Assembly: GCA_929200405.1 (NCBI GenBank)
Contig: CAKMZF010000001.1
Location: 1-46,870 of the forward strand
Direction: 5' to 3'
Length of the DNA stretch: 46,870 nt
From: an uncultured Gammaproteobacteria bacterium
Lineage (GTDB): Bacteria; Pseudomonadota; Gammaproteobacteria; Cardiobacteriales; CAKMZF01
Shown here: one piece after another, positions 1 to 8,608 of the stretch
How positions within the stretch are numbered: position 1 is the first letter of the stretch
How the letters are laid out: each line of letters opens with the position of its first letter
The notes under the pieces: model-generated
Databases searched by the model: none
Told to the model about the DNA's origin: nothing
What the model saw: only the letters and a program-made list of their open reading frames with translations
Program-made: the position numbers and the translations under genes

Positions 1-242
1 AATCTGAGACTCATTTTATGGAGACGATGTTGATGGCAGAGTGATTGGAGAATGACGATATCTATCCGGCTTTAATAACGTGAAGGGTGTTAGGGTAGTG
101 ACTCGCTTATCATCAGGAGTTTCTTTATCAAATGAGGCGCCAACTTTTGAGCGTGAGAATTACATCTATGTTGAAATCAGTAGGGAATATAGAGCAATAT
201 TTATATGAATCAGACGAATGCAAGTATTTCTTCGGTCACTAG
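1..242. other. Unassigned degraded DNA at the window edge
   Basis: No intact gene is visible here. One forward frame gives protein-like stretches broken by stops, for example a segment with VKGVRVVTRLSSGVSLSNEA around 80-145, so this may be decayed coding sequence. I cannot assign it to a family. It may belong to the same remnant as the pseudogene that follows or to a gene that extends off the window. Confidence 0.35.
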
Positions 243-700
243 GGTTATTTAATAGATACAAGTGATGCTCCAAGAGAAGCAAACGCAACATACAATGGAA
301 GCAACGTCAGCTATATGATATTTAACTCAGCAACTGGTGGAGCAAATGCACCAACTCTTGTAATTGGAAGCAACACAATAAGTTTTTCTGCTGACTATTG
401 AAAATTGCACAGTAAGTGTCAGCTCAATTGATATTGATCATGGACCCTATACAACCGATGTGGAATTCTCTGTAGCATCTATTTCTGATGCAACTTTCTC
501 AGGAGATGCGAAAATTTTCATTACTAGCCCAATCGCACCGCACGTTAGTGTCAATACATGGATAAACTATGCGCTCCACAAGTCTACGAACTAATCGGCA
601 GTTTGAGGCTGCAGGTCTGTTCAACAGTCAAGGATCTGATTTTTCAATTTTTGGCGCCAATATAGTTAATTGTGACGTCAGTACTTTTTATTTTTTATAA
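243..700 (+). pseudogene. Frameshifted remnant of a TbpB-like (transferrin-binding-protein-like) surface lipoprotein
   Basis: Three consecutive forward-frame fragments read as one protein. Positions 243-401 give GYLIDTSDAPREANATYNGS onward to FSADY and a stop. Positions 400-594 continue one base out of frame with ENCTVSVSSID and ISDATFSGDA. Positions 596-700, again out of frame, give RQFEAAGLFNSQGSDFSIFG. The order (Y-x-T-x-SD-P, then ATY-x-G, then an F-x-ADF/Y-x-x-x-TVSVS strand, then FSG-x-A, then E-A-A-G-x-F) resembles the C-terminal beta-barrel of TbpB-like or Slam-dependent lipoproteins. At least two frameshifts separate the pieces, and no start, signal peptide or lipobox is visible. Family assignment is from memory of the motif pattern; that the DNA is decayed is seen directly. 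Confidence 0.45.
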
Positions 701-785
701 GCGAAGTTGTTTTCAAAATGTAATAATGGACGAGTAGTTTCAGGATTCCCAAACTTTTTAGTTAAGAAGGTAAAGTAGACGCTTT

Positions 786-2516
786 GTGATTAAAAAAAAT
801 CATAATACAGAACGTAATGTAAGAGTATTCCCATCGGAGCTGTTGAATGGGAGTTGGTTATTTGGCAGGTTTGAGGGGCATTTTGAAAGAGCCGGAGACC
901 AAATAAGGGTTGTTAGAGGGGTTATTCATTCGTCTCACTTTACCAAACAGCCTCCAATTGCGACTGCAGATGACATTATTCAAAGTACTCTTCCTTTAGC
1001 ATGGGTTGAATTTGCTGCTGATGCTTCTATGCGAACTAAGGAAAATAAAGTTCAATCGGTTGTTTTGCATGATTTGGTTTTCAGCGAATGCCAATTAGAA
1101 GATTTAAAAGTTGTTAGTGGTGTATCTTATGGCCATATTCATGCCGTTGTGTGGGCCAAATGCCAGCCATCTAGTGGTAGTAAGGCAAGTTTTTCGGCAA
1201 CTGTTGATGAGAAGAATTCTCCAGTAAACTCTAGAGCTGTGGGGAAGTTAAAACAACTACTCTCTAATAAACAAAGTAGTCCATGGTTGTTGTTACCTTT
1301 ACTTTTATTTCTGTTGTTAGCTAATTTGTTTAGCTCTGATAGTGCTCTTAACTTTAACCCAAAAGACGATTTGCGCCGAGTCTTTTCGCCTTTGCTACCA
1401 GTCAATGATGGATTGGTTCAGAGTAAAGAAAATGATAAATCAAATAGCGATATAAGCATTGATGAGAATAAAAATAGCCTAGCAAATTTGGCAGATATTC
1501 CTGTGAATGGTTGGCTGCTAAGTTGTGATCAGAGTTTAAAGCTAAAATCTGAAGTCTTGTTTGAGTTTGGTCGAGCGAATTTACTGCCTGAAGCATCTGA
1601 GACATTAAAGAGTACAGGGTCAGTCTTTGAAAAAATAAGGTTAGATGGCACAATCGTCAAAATTACTGGTCATACCGATTCTTATGGGGAGCAAGATTAC
1701 AATTTGAAGCTCAGTTGGCGGCGAGCAGAAGCAATTGCAGATTGGTATATTCAACAAGGTCTGATGACCAAAAGTCAGGTGCTAATTCAAGGCAAAGGCG
1801 AGTTCGAGTTGATCATCAATGGTTCAAAATCTAAAGATGAGCAGTCTGAAAACAGACGAGTGGAAATATCACTGGTTTGCGACCGAAACAAACCTATTAC
1901 TGTGACGGAACGTCCTATTGCTTATTTTGCATTATTAGAGGAGATAAGGCGTCAATACGATATTGTGTTCTTGTCAGAAATTACTCCAACGCAAGATCCT
2001 GAGTTAGTGAGCGATCTTGACTCTAAACTAATGTTGTTAAGCCCGTTTAAGGGCATTGTGTTGGAAGAGGCTTTAGTAGAGCCGGAAATATTTTTCAATT
2101 CCTGCGGTAGGCCATTATTGTTGAGCTCAGATCTGCTGTTTGATTATAGTCGTGCAGGTTTGAAGGTTAGCGCATTGAAAGAGCTAAACCTTATCGCACA
2201 ATTACTCAAAGAATCTACTGACTCTAGCTTACGATTAAAAATAATTGGTCATACGGACTCGCATGGTAATGATCAATTTAATTTGCGACTGAGTTATAGA
2301 CGGGCGAACCGAGTCGCTAGATGGTTAGTAGAAAATGATTTGATCAAGAAAGATCATCTGGTTATTGAAGGCAGAGGAGAAAAGGATTTGATGGCGCCTG
2401 CCACTGGCTCTATTGAGGAGCAGAATATTAATCGAAGGGTAGAGATTACGGTGATATGTTCTTCTAAAAAGTTAGAGCTAAAAAGGATGAAAAATGCATC
2501 GACAGAAACTGAATAA
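786..2516 (+). CDS. Tandem OmpA-like (peptidoglycan-binding) domain protein with one internal membrane segment
   Basis: A 576-residue protein starting at GTG. It has no N-terminal signal peptide. Residues 1-163 are soluble and unrecognised. A hydrophobic Leu-rich segment lies at about 164-182. Two OmpA/MotB C-terminal domains follow. The first spans about 254-365, with TGHTDSYG near 294, then LSWRRA and NRRVEIS. The second spans about 447-555, with IGHTDSHG near 486, then LSYRRA and NRRVEIT. Both copies keep the Asp and Arg that bind diaminopimelate in this family. The likely topology is a cytoplasmic N-terminus, one membrane pass and a periplasmic pair of wall-anchoring domains. It overlaps the next gene by 23 bases and leads a four-gene cassette. 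Tandem OmpA domains behind an internal membrane helix are unusual; OmpA and MotB-type proteins normally carry one. Function unknown; anchoring an inner-membrane complex to the wall is inference. Confidence 0.85.
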   Translation: MIKKNHNTERNVRVFPSELLNGSWLFGRFEGHFERAGDQIRVVRGVIHSSHFTKQPPIATADDIIQSTLPLAWVEFAADASMRTKENKVQSVVLHDLVFSECQLEDLKVVSGVSYGHIHAVVWAKCQPSSGSKASFSATVDEKNSPVNSRAVGKLKQLLSNKQSSPWLLLPLLLFLLLANLFSSDSALNFNPKDDLRRVFSPLLPVNDGLVQSKENDKSNSDISIDENKNSLANLADIPVNGWLLSCDQSLKLKSEVLFEFGRANLLPEASETLKSTGSVFEKIRLDGTIVKITGHTDSYGEQDYNLKLSWRRAEAIADWYIQQGLMTKSQVLIQGKGEFELIINGSKSKDEQSENRRVEISLVCDRNKPITVTERPIAYFALLEEIRRQYDIVFLSEITPTQDPELVSDLDSKLMLLSPFKGIVLEEALVEPEIFFNSCGRPLLLSSDLLFDYSRAGLKVSALKELNLIAQLLKESTDSSLRLKIIGHTDSHGNDQFNLRLSYRRANRVARWLVENDLIKKDHLVIEGRGEKDLMAPATGSIEEQNINRRVEITVICSSKKLELKRMKNASTETE

Positions 2517-2985
2517 GATTAGGCAGACGTTCTTACCTGGCTTAAACGTGCATCAAATCACCTCTACAAAGCAGCGCTTTAATGGTGGGTATTTGGTGTT
2601 GGTACATTGTTATTTGACTGGTCTGGGTTATATAAAACTGCAAGATGTTAGACGTTTTATCATTGGCACAAAGCAGGTCTCGTTATTGGTGAAAGATCAG
2701 CAGTCGGAATTACACGTTTATTCATTGACCGGTAAAGAAATATATTCGATTGGGAAAATAGGCGATAGTTTTATTGACAGTTTACATGAGGTATCTACTC
2801 CTCAAATGAAATTGTCAGTTGATATTATAGAGGTTGTAATACCAAAAATTAGCGTAGGGCATCTAAGTCAGTTTTCCGGTGAAAAGTTGGTGGTGCCGAA
2901 TTTTTGTCGTTTTAATATCCAGACTAAGTTAAGCCAAGCAAAGCCTAAGCTTATTCGAATAAACCCCATTGAATTTAAAATTTAA
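2494..2985 (+). CDS. Hypothetical protein of the envelope cassette
   Basis: A 163-residue protein that I do not recognise. The ATG lies inside the end of the tandem-OmpA gene in another frame, preceded by GGATGAAAA as a weak ribosome site, so the two genes are probably translationally coupled. There is no signal peptide or clear membrane helix; a mildly hydrophobic stretch GGYLVLVHCYLTGLGYI sits at about 31-47. The composition suggests a mostly beta, basic, probably cytoplasmic protein. The next gene starts about 30 bases downstream. Its position between a wall-binding protein and a DUF4407 membrane protein suggests a part or accessory of the same assembly, but nothing in the sequence proves this. 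Confidence 0.7.
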   Translation: MHRQKLNKIRQTFLPGLNVHQITSTKQRFNGGYLVLVHCYLTGLGYIKLQDVRRFIIGTKQVSLLVKDQQSELHVYSLTGKEIYSIGKIGDSFIDSLHEVSTPQMKLSVDIIEVVIPKISVGHLSQFSGEKLVVPNFCRFNIQTKLSQAKPKLIRINPIEFKI

Positions 2986-3017
2986 GAGATGAGAAGTAAG
3001 TGAGTGTGGAGAAAAAT

Positions 3018-4337
3018 ATGCCGAATACACAAAATGAAGTGAAAACACAAAAGAGTAAACATGATGCCGGTGATAATTATGACTATGGCTCCCTAAAAGA
3101 CGTTTCCTGGTTTAGCCGGTTATTATGGTTTTCTGCTGGTGCAGATGCACAGTTACTGATGCGATGCCCTATGTCCGATAGAGTCAAATATCAAGGTCTA
3201 GGTGGCGTGGTTTTATCGGTTGGCATGCTAGCTTTTTTCTCTGGCTCATATGCGTTTTATGCTGTATTTTCACCCAAGGATGCTACGGTTTTGGGCGATT
3301 CATCTACTGATATATCAACAGTCGTACTATCGATTATATTCGGTATATTCTGGGCGATGATTATCTATAATCTAGACCGTTTTATTGTCTCTAGTACTGG
3401 TAAAGGTGATGGCACTGATCGTATAACCCTTACTGAATTTTTAAATGCTTTGCCGCGATTGCTTATGGCTCTGATTATTGGCCTCTGCTTAAGTAAGCCG
3501 TTAGAGATTAAGATTTTAGAATCAGAAATTAAAGCACAATTAGAACTAGAGCAGAATACTTATCTGCAAGAGCTAAATGAGCAAAGTGAGCAACTGGTTA
3601 CATCGCAACGCGCTCAGTTAAGAGAGAAGATGGATGAGCTGCAAAGCAGGATTGATGAAAGTGACAAGTTACTGGAAGATCGCCGTTTAGAAATCAACCA
3701 ACAGCGAAAAAATTTAGAGCTAGAAGCCGAGGGTAAAATAGGCTCTGGTTTTGCTGGTAGAGGCCCAGCTTGGCAAGATAAAAAAGATAACCTAGATAGA
3801 ATGCAGAGTGAGCTAGACCGAGACAGGTCTGCTATCCAGAAAACTAATCAATTAGTAATGGATGAGTTTAACGAGACCAAGCAGCAATTATCTGAACTAG
3901 ATCAAAAATTGTTAAACAAACAAGAGTCGAATAAACAATCCGCTAGGCACTTAGATGGCTTACTTAAAAGAATTCAAATTTCACATGAGATTGGTGGCTG
4001 GGTACCTTACGCCATCATGCTTTTGTTGCTGTGTATTGAGGCGGGCCCTATCTTCTTTAAGCTCATGCTGACTAAAGGCGCATATGACTATTTAGAAGAG
4101 AATCAGAAAAAGCTAGCTTGTGCTTCTATGGGTATAGAACCCAATGCGCATATTGTCTCAGATGACAAGGGTAATCCTTCTTTTGTCGACGAATATCACT
4201 CAGTAAAACATGCCCTATATGAGACAAAACTCAAGGTAGAAACCGAGCAAATGCTGGCAAATCAAGTTCATAATTCGTATCGGCAAAAGGTAAGCGAAGA
4301 TATCAGTGCTAACCCAGAAAAATATATAGAGTCATAG
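3018..4337 (+). CDS. DUF4407 family membrane protein with long coiled coil
   Basis: A 439-residue protein. Start chosen at ATG 3018 because GGAG sits six bases upstream; an in-frame GTG at 3000 is the alternative. The N-terminus is hydrophilic. Three hydrophobic segments follow at about 60-84, 101-119 and 143-162, including SGSYAFYAVF and YNLDRFIVSS, which fit DUF4407. Residues about 165-320 form a highly charged heptad-rich coiled coil full of Glu, Gln and Lys. A fourth membrane segment (YAIMLLLLCIEAGPIFFKLM) and a soluble tail close the protein. If the N-terminus is cytoplasmic, the coil lies in the periplasm, beside the wall-binding domains of the first cassette gene. DUF4407 has no established function that I know. 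The family call rests on this architecture and remembered motifs. Confidence 0.75.
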   Translation: MPNTQNEVKTQKSKHDAGDNYDYGSLKDVSWFSRLLWFSAGADAQLLMRCPMSDRVKYQGLGGVVLSVGMLAFFSGSYAFYAVFSPKDATVLGDSSTDISTVVLSIIFGIFWAMIIYNLDRFIVSSTGKGDGTDRITLTEFLNALPRLLMALIIGLCLSKPLEIKILESEIKAQLELEQNTYLQELNEQSEQLVTSQRAQLREKMDELQSRIDESDKLLEDRRLEINQQRKNLELEAEGKIGSGFAGRGPAWQDKKDNLDRMQSELDRDRSAIQKTNQLVMDEFNETKQQLSELDQKLLNKQESNKQSARHLDGLLKRIQISHEIGGWVPYAIMLLLLCIEAGPIFFKLMLTKGAYDYLEENQKKLACASMGIEPNAHIVSDDKGNPSFVDEYHSVKHALYETKLKVETEQMLANQVHNSYRQKVSEDISANPEKYIES

Positions 4338-4379
4338 CGTGTATAGCTGAGGAGAGCTTGAGATATAGAGCTGCTTGTA

Positions 4380-6632
4380 ATGAAGAAAAATGACAAGTCG
4401 AACAAGAGACAGAGTGATCAGTTGGATTTTTATGACTACTTAGTTCTCTGCTCCGGCTTTGATCGGAAGATTATCGCTCAGTTGCCGGAAAAGGGACAGA
4501 GAAGAATTAAGTATATAGTAGTGGCGACAATGCTCTCTGCTATTTATGGGGGGAGCTCTATTGTCTATGGTGCAGTTATTATCAAAGCGCCGATCTATGT
4601 TTGTTTTCTTTTGCTAATTCCCTGTTGTCTGTTTTGTTTAAATATCTTCCGGATGTTGAATGCGGGTAGTGGCTTCCATATGGGCCTAGATGGTGACTTA
4701 CTGCAAACATGGAAGCCCTCTCTATCCTCACAAATCTTTCTTTATATTCTAGGGTTGTTACTAACCGTCCCTGGGTCAATCTTTATCTTCTCAATTGTTC
4801 ATTTAGATATCGGACTAGGCTTAATAGAGCAAATGCAAGAGATGTGGCAGCACAAAATACAAGCGGTTGCAGTCACTCTGTTTAGCACATCGTTATTTTG
4901 TGCTTTTTCTTGGCTCAGAGCCTTCTTTATTTGGGAGATGAGAGACTATGAGTTGCTTCGTTGGTTTGAGGCTCGTGATCTAGTGGGAGCAGCATCGGAT
5001 CAGTCGAAAAAGTATTTAGCCGAATCGATAAAGCAATTTGGTCAATCTAAACCACAAGCAAAACGTCATTATCTCGATGAACCCTATAATTATCGTTTGA
5101 TGCTTTTTGGACATGAGGCAGGCAAAGTTGAAAAGAGCGAATTTGTTAGCATAGAGTCGGTTAAAGAAGAGTCAGTAAAAGAGGCGATATTTATTGAAAC
5201 GACCGAACATTATTATCGTAATTTTTTCAAGGCTCCAAGCAGTAACGAAGTGACGGACCTGCAAGTAGAAACGCTATTTGATCGAACTGTTGAAGCATTT
5301 TTGTTAGACCCAGCATTTACTCACAATGTAAAAAGCGTGGCTGGATATATAGGTCTGCAACAGCAGTCAATTGAGAAAAAGCTTTTTTATTCCGATTGCA
5401 GTGTAATTGTAAAAGACCTCTTTAAATTTGACCTAGAGAACAGGTCAATATTTCAAAGTGTGACTTTATTGGGAAAAAACCAACGCCCAGATAAAGTTCC
5501 AATTCAAATTTCTGCCAGAAAATTTACTTTACACACACCTGAATTATTGAGTTGCTATAACTGTGATCAATCTCTTTCGATAATCAACTCAAGTGTAGGA
5601 GAAGTTGGCTTTTGCGCGAGTTGTCATGGATATCTATTCTCAGAAACTAGCCTTCAAGCGCTCTATGGTCAGCGTATATTGAAAAAGAATTGGCAAGATA
5701 AGCAATTCACGTTTTACAAAGGTTATATTGAGCAACACTGTTTCAACGATTGCAAGTCACCGATGAATCAATATCAACTGAATTCATCGAATCCGAACTT
5801 TACCCCGAGCCGAAATAATATCTCTATTTTGCGCTGTCCTCAATGTTCGCTGTACTGGTTTGATGAAGGCCAGATTAAAGGGCTACTTGAGCTAACGCAG
5901 TATGAAAATTTGGCCCAACAAGAGGCCAATCAAAACGCCGGAGGCACAACCACTTATATTGCTCAATTGCTGACAGGTTTGCCTTTTAAGGTATACAATC
6001 CAGTAAAAAAAATTCCAACGGTATTGGTTAGTTTACTCCTCGTTATGGGCGTTATTTTCTTGCTACAACAAAGTGTAGATAAAGGGGTAAGTTTTGTTTT
6101 TCTACTATACCCAGACCAAGTTCTCTATAAACCGTGGGCATTAATAAGCAGTGCATTTATGCATGCCAATCTTTTTCACCTAGCCGGTAATGGCATTATG
6201 TTATGGCTATTTGGTGACAATATAGAAGATAAATATGGTTGGAAAACATTTCTACTGATCTTCTTGCTTTCTGCCATTGTTGGAAACCTTGTTCATGTCG
6301 CTGCAAATTTTGGCTCTAGTATAGGCTGCTTAGGCGCTTCTGGAGGTGTGTATGGAATTATGGCGGCCTACCTTGTATTTTTCAAATCCAGCAAAGTTTG
6401 GTGGGTGGTATTATTTGTTAGAGTCAAAGTTAGCCTTGTCTTGTTTTTACTATTTAGGATAGGAGTGGATATTTATGGACTACTATTTAGTATCGAGAAT
6501 ATTGCATGGTTTGCCCACATTGGAGGTTTTTTGACAGGGTTATGCATTGGTTATTTAGTTAAAAATCAGACTCTAAAAAATTGGCAAACTCTGGCAAGAA
6601 TCGCAAAAACTAAAAAGATTATATCGAAATAA
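4380..6632 (+). CDS. Rhomboid intramembrane serine protease fused to zinc-ribbon and N-terminal membrane regions
   Basis: A 750-residue protein. Two to four hydrophobic segments lie between about 45 and 185, followed by a soluble region. A zinc-ribbon region of the TFIIB-like zf type has CYNC near 391, CASC near 415 and CPQC near 486, followed by WFDEGQIKGLLEL. The C-terminal 200 residues are a rhomboid domain: HANLFHLAGNGIMLWLFGD near 590-610, GASGGVYG with the nucleophile Ser654, and AHIGG with His713. The catalytic pair is intact, so active cleavage within or next to membranes is expected. Rhomboids are usually much shorter (roughly 200-300 residues). The gap to the DUF4407 gene is 42 bases and the ribosome site is weak. 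A cassette membrane protein could be its substrate; this is inference. Confidence 0.85.
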   Translation: MKKNDKSNKRQSDQLDFYDYLVLCSGFDRKIIAQLPEKGQRRIKYIVVATMLSAIYGGSSIVYGAVIIKAPIYVCFLLLIPCCLFCLNIFRMLNAGSGFHMGLDGDLLQTWKPSLSSQIFLYILGLLLTVPGSIFIFSIVHLDIGLGLIEQMQEMWQHKIQAVAVTLFSTSLFCAFSWLRAFFIWEMRDYELLRWFEARDLVGAASDQSKKYLAESIKQFGQSKPQAKRHYLDEPYNYRLMLFGHEAGKVEKSEFVSIESVKEESVKEAIFIETTEHYYRNFFKAPSSNEVTDLQVETLFDRTVEAFLLDPAFTHNVKSVAGYIGLQQQSIEKKLFYSDCSVIVKDLFKFDLENRSIFQSVTLLGKNQRPDKVPIQISARKFTLHTPELLSCYNCDQSLSIINSSVGEVGFCASCHGYLFSETSLQALYGQRILKKNWQDKQFTFYKGYIEQHCFNDCKSPMNQYQLNSSNPNFTPSRNNISILRCPQCSLYWFDEGQIKGLLELTQYENLAQQEANQNAGGTTTYIAQLLTGLPFKVYNPVKKIPTVLVSLLLVMGVIFLLQQSVDKGVSFVFLLYPDQVLYKPWALISSAFMHANLFHLAGNGIMLWLFGDNIEDKYGWKTFLLIFLLSAIVGNLVHVAANFGSSIGCLGASGGVYGIMAAYLVFFKSSKVWWVVLFVRVKVSLVLFLLFRIGVDIYGLLFSIENIAWFAHIGGFLTGLCIGYLVKNQTLKNWQTLARIAKTKKIISK

Positions 6633-6754
6633 AAAGTTGAGATTGTCACTTGAAAGTTTAGTGATATATCTATCTTTTTTATTGCCTACTGTTATGACAT
6701 AAGTCGAGATTTGACAGTGTAGACCTTAATTGGATTTGCTGGTAATTACACTAC

Positions 6755-7723
6755 CTAACCTGCACTAGTGTTATTTGATTTGCTTGCGGTGGTGTCTCCA
6801 TGTTGCACTTCGGGCAATACACCGTCTGGCTTATAGCGCAGTACCAGTTGTAAGATAAATCCTATTAGGAAGATGCGTAGATATTTTGCTTTGATCGCCA
6901 TTTCTTCGGGGAGTGTATCAGTAACGAACTCCGACATTGACCAGATAACCCAAACGATAAGTGTGCCAATAATAGCGCCTCTGTTATTGCCAGATCCGCC
7001 TAATATTAACATGATCCAAATTAAGAAAGTGGCGACCATAGGGTCGATGGCTTCGGGAAATATTGAACGATTAAAGTGGGCATAGAGTGCGCCAGAGAGG
7101 CCCATTAACGCAGCGCCAAATAAGAATGCTTGCTGTCTACGAGCTTCGATATCTTTTCCCATTGCTCTGGCGGCAAGTTCGTTGTCGCGAATTGCGCGCA
7201 TCATTCTGCCCCAAGGAGATTGTTGTTGCCGCTCAACGAGTAGGTAAACGCAGAGCAAAATGCCTGCGACTATTGCAAGAAAGGCTAGTTGTGATTCGGT
7301 ATAGGCTAAATCTCCAAAAGGTCTGGGAATATTAGTGATTCCGTAGGAGCCGTTGGTTAACCATTGTTCTGATTTAATGACTAGTCGCATGATCTCAGCA
7401 ATGCCAATGGTAGCGATAGCTAGGTAGTCTGAGCGGAAGCGTAAACAGATTTTGCCAATAGGCCAGGCTATCACTACTGCCATGAGCATGGCGCACAGAA
7501 GTCCAATTGGAACAGGTAGGTCGAAGCCACCGATATAGTTATCACTATGTGGAGAGGTGAGTATCGCAGTGGTGTAGGCACCAATGGCAAAAAAACCTGC
7601 GATACCTGCGTTAAATAAACCTGCTACGCCCCATTGGATATTCAAACCGATGGTGAGCAAAGCGTATATGCTGATAAAAATCAGCATATAACTGCCATAG
7701 TTGAGCATGCCAAATAAATCCAT
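6755..7723 (-). CDS. livM: Branched-chain amino-acid-type ABC transporter permease LivM
   Basis: A 322-residue polytopic inner-membrane permease of the HAAT (Liv) family. The start has AGGAG at good spacing. Family features visible are GLNIQWGVAGLFNAGIAGFFAIGAY at the N-terminus, LAIATIGIAEIMRLV, an EAA-like cytoplasmic loop around MRAIRDNELAARAMGKD, and GGSGNNRGAIIGTLIVWVI near the C-terminus. It is the last gene of livG-livF-livH-livM and follows livH by 17 bases. With LivH it would form the channel for branched-chain amino acids, amides or similar small ligands. Homologues transport many substrates, including urea and short-chain amides, so the substrate is not fixed. The C-terminal tail after about residue 300 is hydrophilic and probably unstructured. 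Confidence 0.93.
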   Translation of the reverse strand: MDLFGMLNYGSYMLIFISIYALLTIGLNIQWGVAGLFNAGIAGFFAIGAYTTAILTSPHSDNYIGGFDLPVPIGLLCAMLMAVVIAWPIGKICLRFRSDYLAIATIGIAEIMRLVIKSEQWLTNGSYGITNIPRPFGDLAYTESQLAFLAIVAGILLCVYLLVERQQQSPWGRMMRAIRDNELAARAMGKDIEARRQQAFLFGAALMGLSGALYAHFNRSIFPEAIDPMVATFLIWIMLILGGSGNNRGAIIGTLIVWVIWSMSEFVTDTLPEEMAIKAKYLRIFLIGFILQLVLRYKPDGVLPEVQHGDTTASKSNNTSAG

Positions 7724-7740
7724 GATGTTCTCCTATGGGG

Positions 7741-8604
7741 TTAAAGGACTTTGCCGCGCAAAATGCCAGTGGGGCGCAGTAATAATATGAGTAATAAAAT
7801 CACAAAAGCCATTGCTGATTTGTATTCTGAGGGAATAATCATGACCGAAAGCTCTTCTGCAATACCAACGATTAGACCACCTAAAACAGCACCATCGATG
7901 CGGCCAACGCCGCCGAGTATGGCGGCAGCAAACATTGGCAATAGCATATGCCAACCCATCATTGATTTGACTTCGGTATTTAGCCCTAATAGCACGCCAG
8001 CTGCTGCACAGAGCATGCCGACAATCGCCCATGTCAGCATAGTGACTTGGCGGTTGTTTACACCGCAAAGTTTGGCAAGGTCTGGGTTGTCTGACATGGC
8101 TCTCATGGCTTTGCCCCATTTGCTTTTGGCGAGAAAGAGTTGTAGGGCTATCATTAAGCTAATCATAGTCAGTACGGTGAAAATCTCGCGATCTTTCAAG
8201 CGGAGCCCCCAGTAGTTAGTAGGCCTGACAATGCCTTGTGTATAGCTCTCGGTATCTACTCCCCAAATTACTTGAACGATTGAGCGTACCATCAAGGCAA
8301 TGCCAAGTGAGGACATAACGGTGACAATTTTAGGGCGCTGTAAAAAGGCCTCATAAAAGAATCGGTCAATCAATATACAGACCAGTGCTGAGATTAGCAT
8401 AGCTGGCACCAAAGCTACCCAGGGATTTACACCCAATGTGGAGACTATTGCTAAGGCAATAAAGGCGCCTAAGGTGGCGATATCGCCGTGGGCAAAATGG
8501 GCAAATCGAAGTATGCCAAAAACTAAGGTAATGCCAACCGCGCCTAGCGCATAAATAGAGCCGAGTACAACGCCGGGGATTAGATAGAAGTTGATAAAGT
8601 CCAT
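7741..8604 (-). CDS. livH: Branched-chain amino-acid-type ABC transporter permease LivH
   Basis: A 287-residue permease. I start it at the ATG giving MDFINFYLIPGVVLGS because GGGAGG lies eight bases upstream; the longer frame runs into livF and would add 28 unlikely hydrophilic residues. Family motifs are GVVLGSIYALGAVGITLVFGILRFAHFAHGD, the EAA-like loop MRAMSDNPDLAKLCGVN, and AAILGGVGRIDGAVLGGLIVG. The ribosome site lies inside the last codons of livF and the gap is four bases, so translation is probably coupled. It forms the membrane channel with LivM, powered by LivG and LivF. Confidence 0.93.
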   Translation of the reverse strand: MDFINFYLIPGVVLGSIYALGAVGITLVFGILRFAHFAHGDIATLGAFIALAIVSTLGVNPWVALVPAMLISALVCILIDRFFYEAFLQRPKIVTVMSSLGIALMVRSIVQVIWGVDTESYTQGIVRPTNYWGLRLKDREIFTVLTMISLMIALQLFLAKSKWGKAMRAMSDNPDLAKLCGVNNRQVTMLTWAIVGMLCAAAGVLLGLNTEVKSMMGWHMLLPMFAAAILGGVGRIDGAVLGGLIVGIAEELSVMIIPSEYKSAMAFVILLLILLLRPTGILRGKVL

Positions 8605-8608
8605 CGAT

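Noticed and set aside
786-6632. A Zorya-type defence system
   Set aside because: An OmpA-domain protein is present, but no MotA-like ZorA and no helicase or nuclease partner was found in the cassette.
7751-8215. A 154-residue open frame on the plus strand across livH
   Set aside because: It is antisense to livH, whose family motifs are clear on the minus strand.
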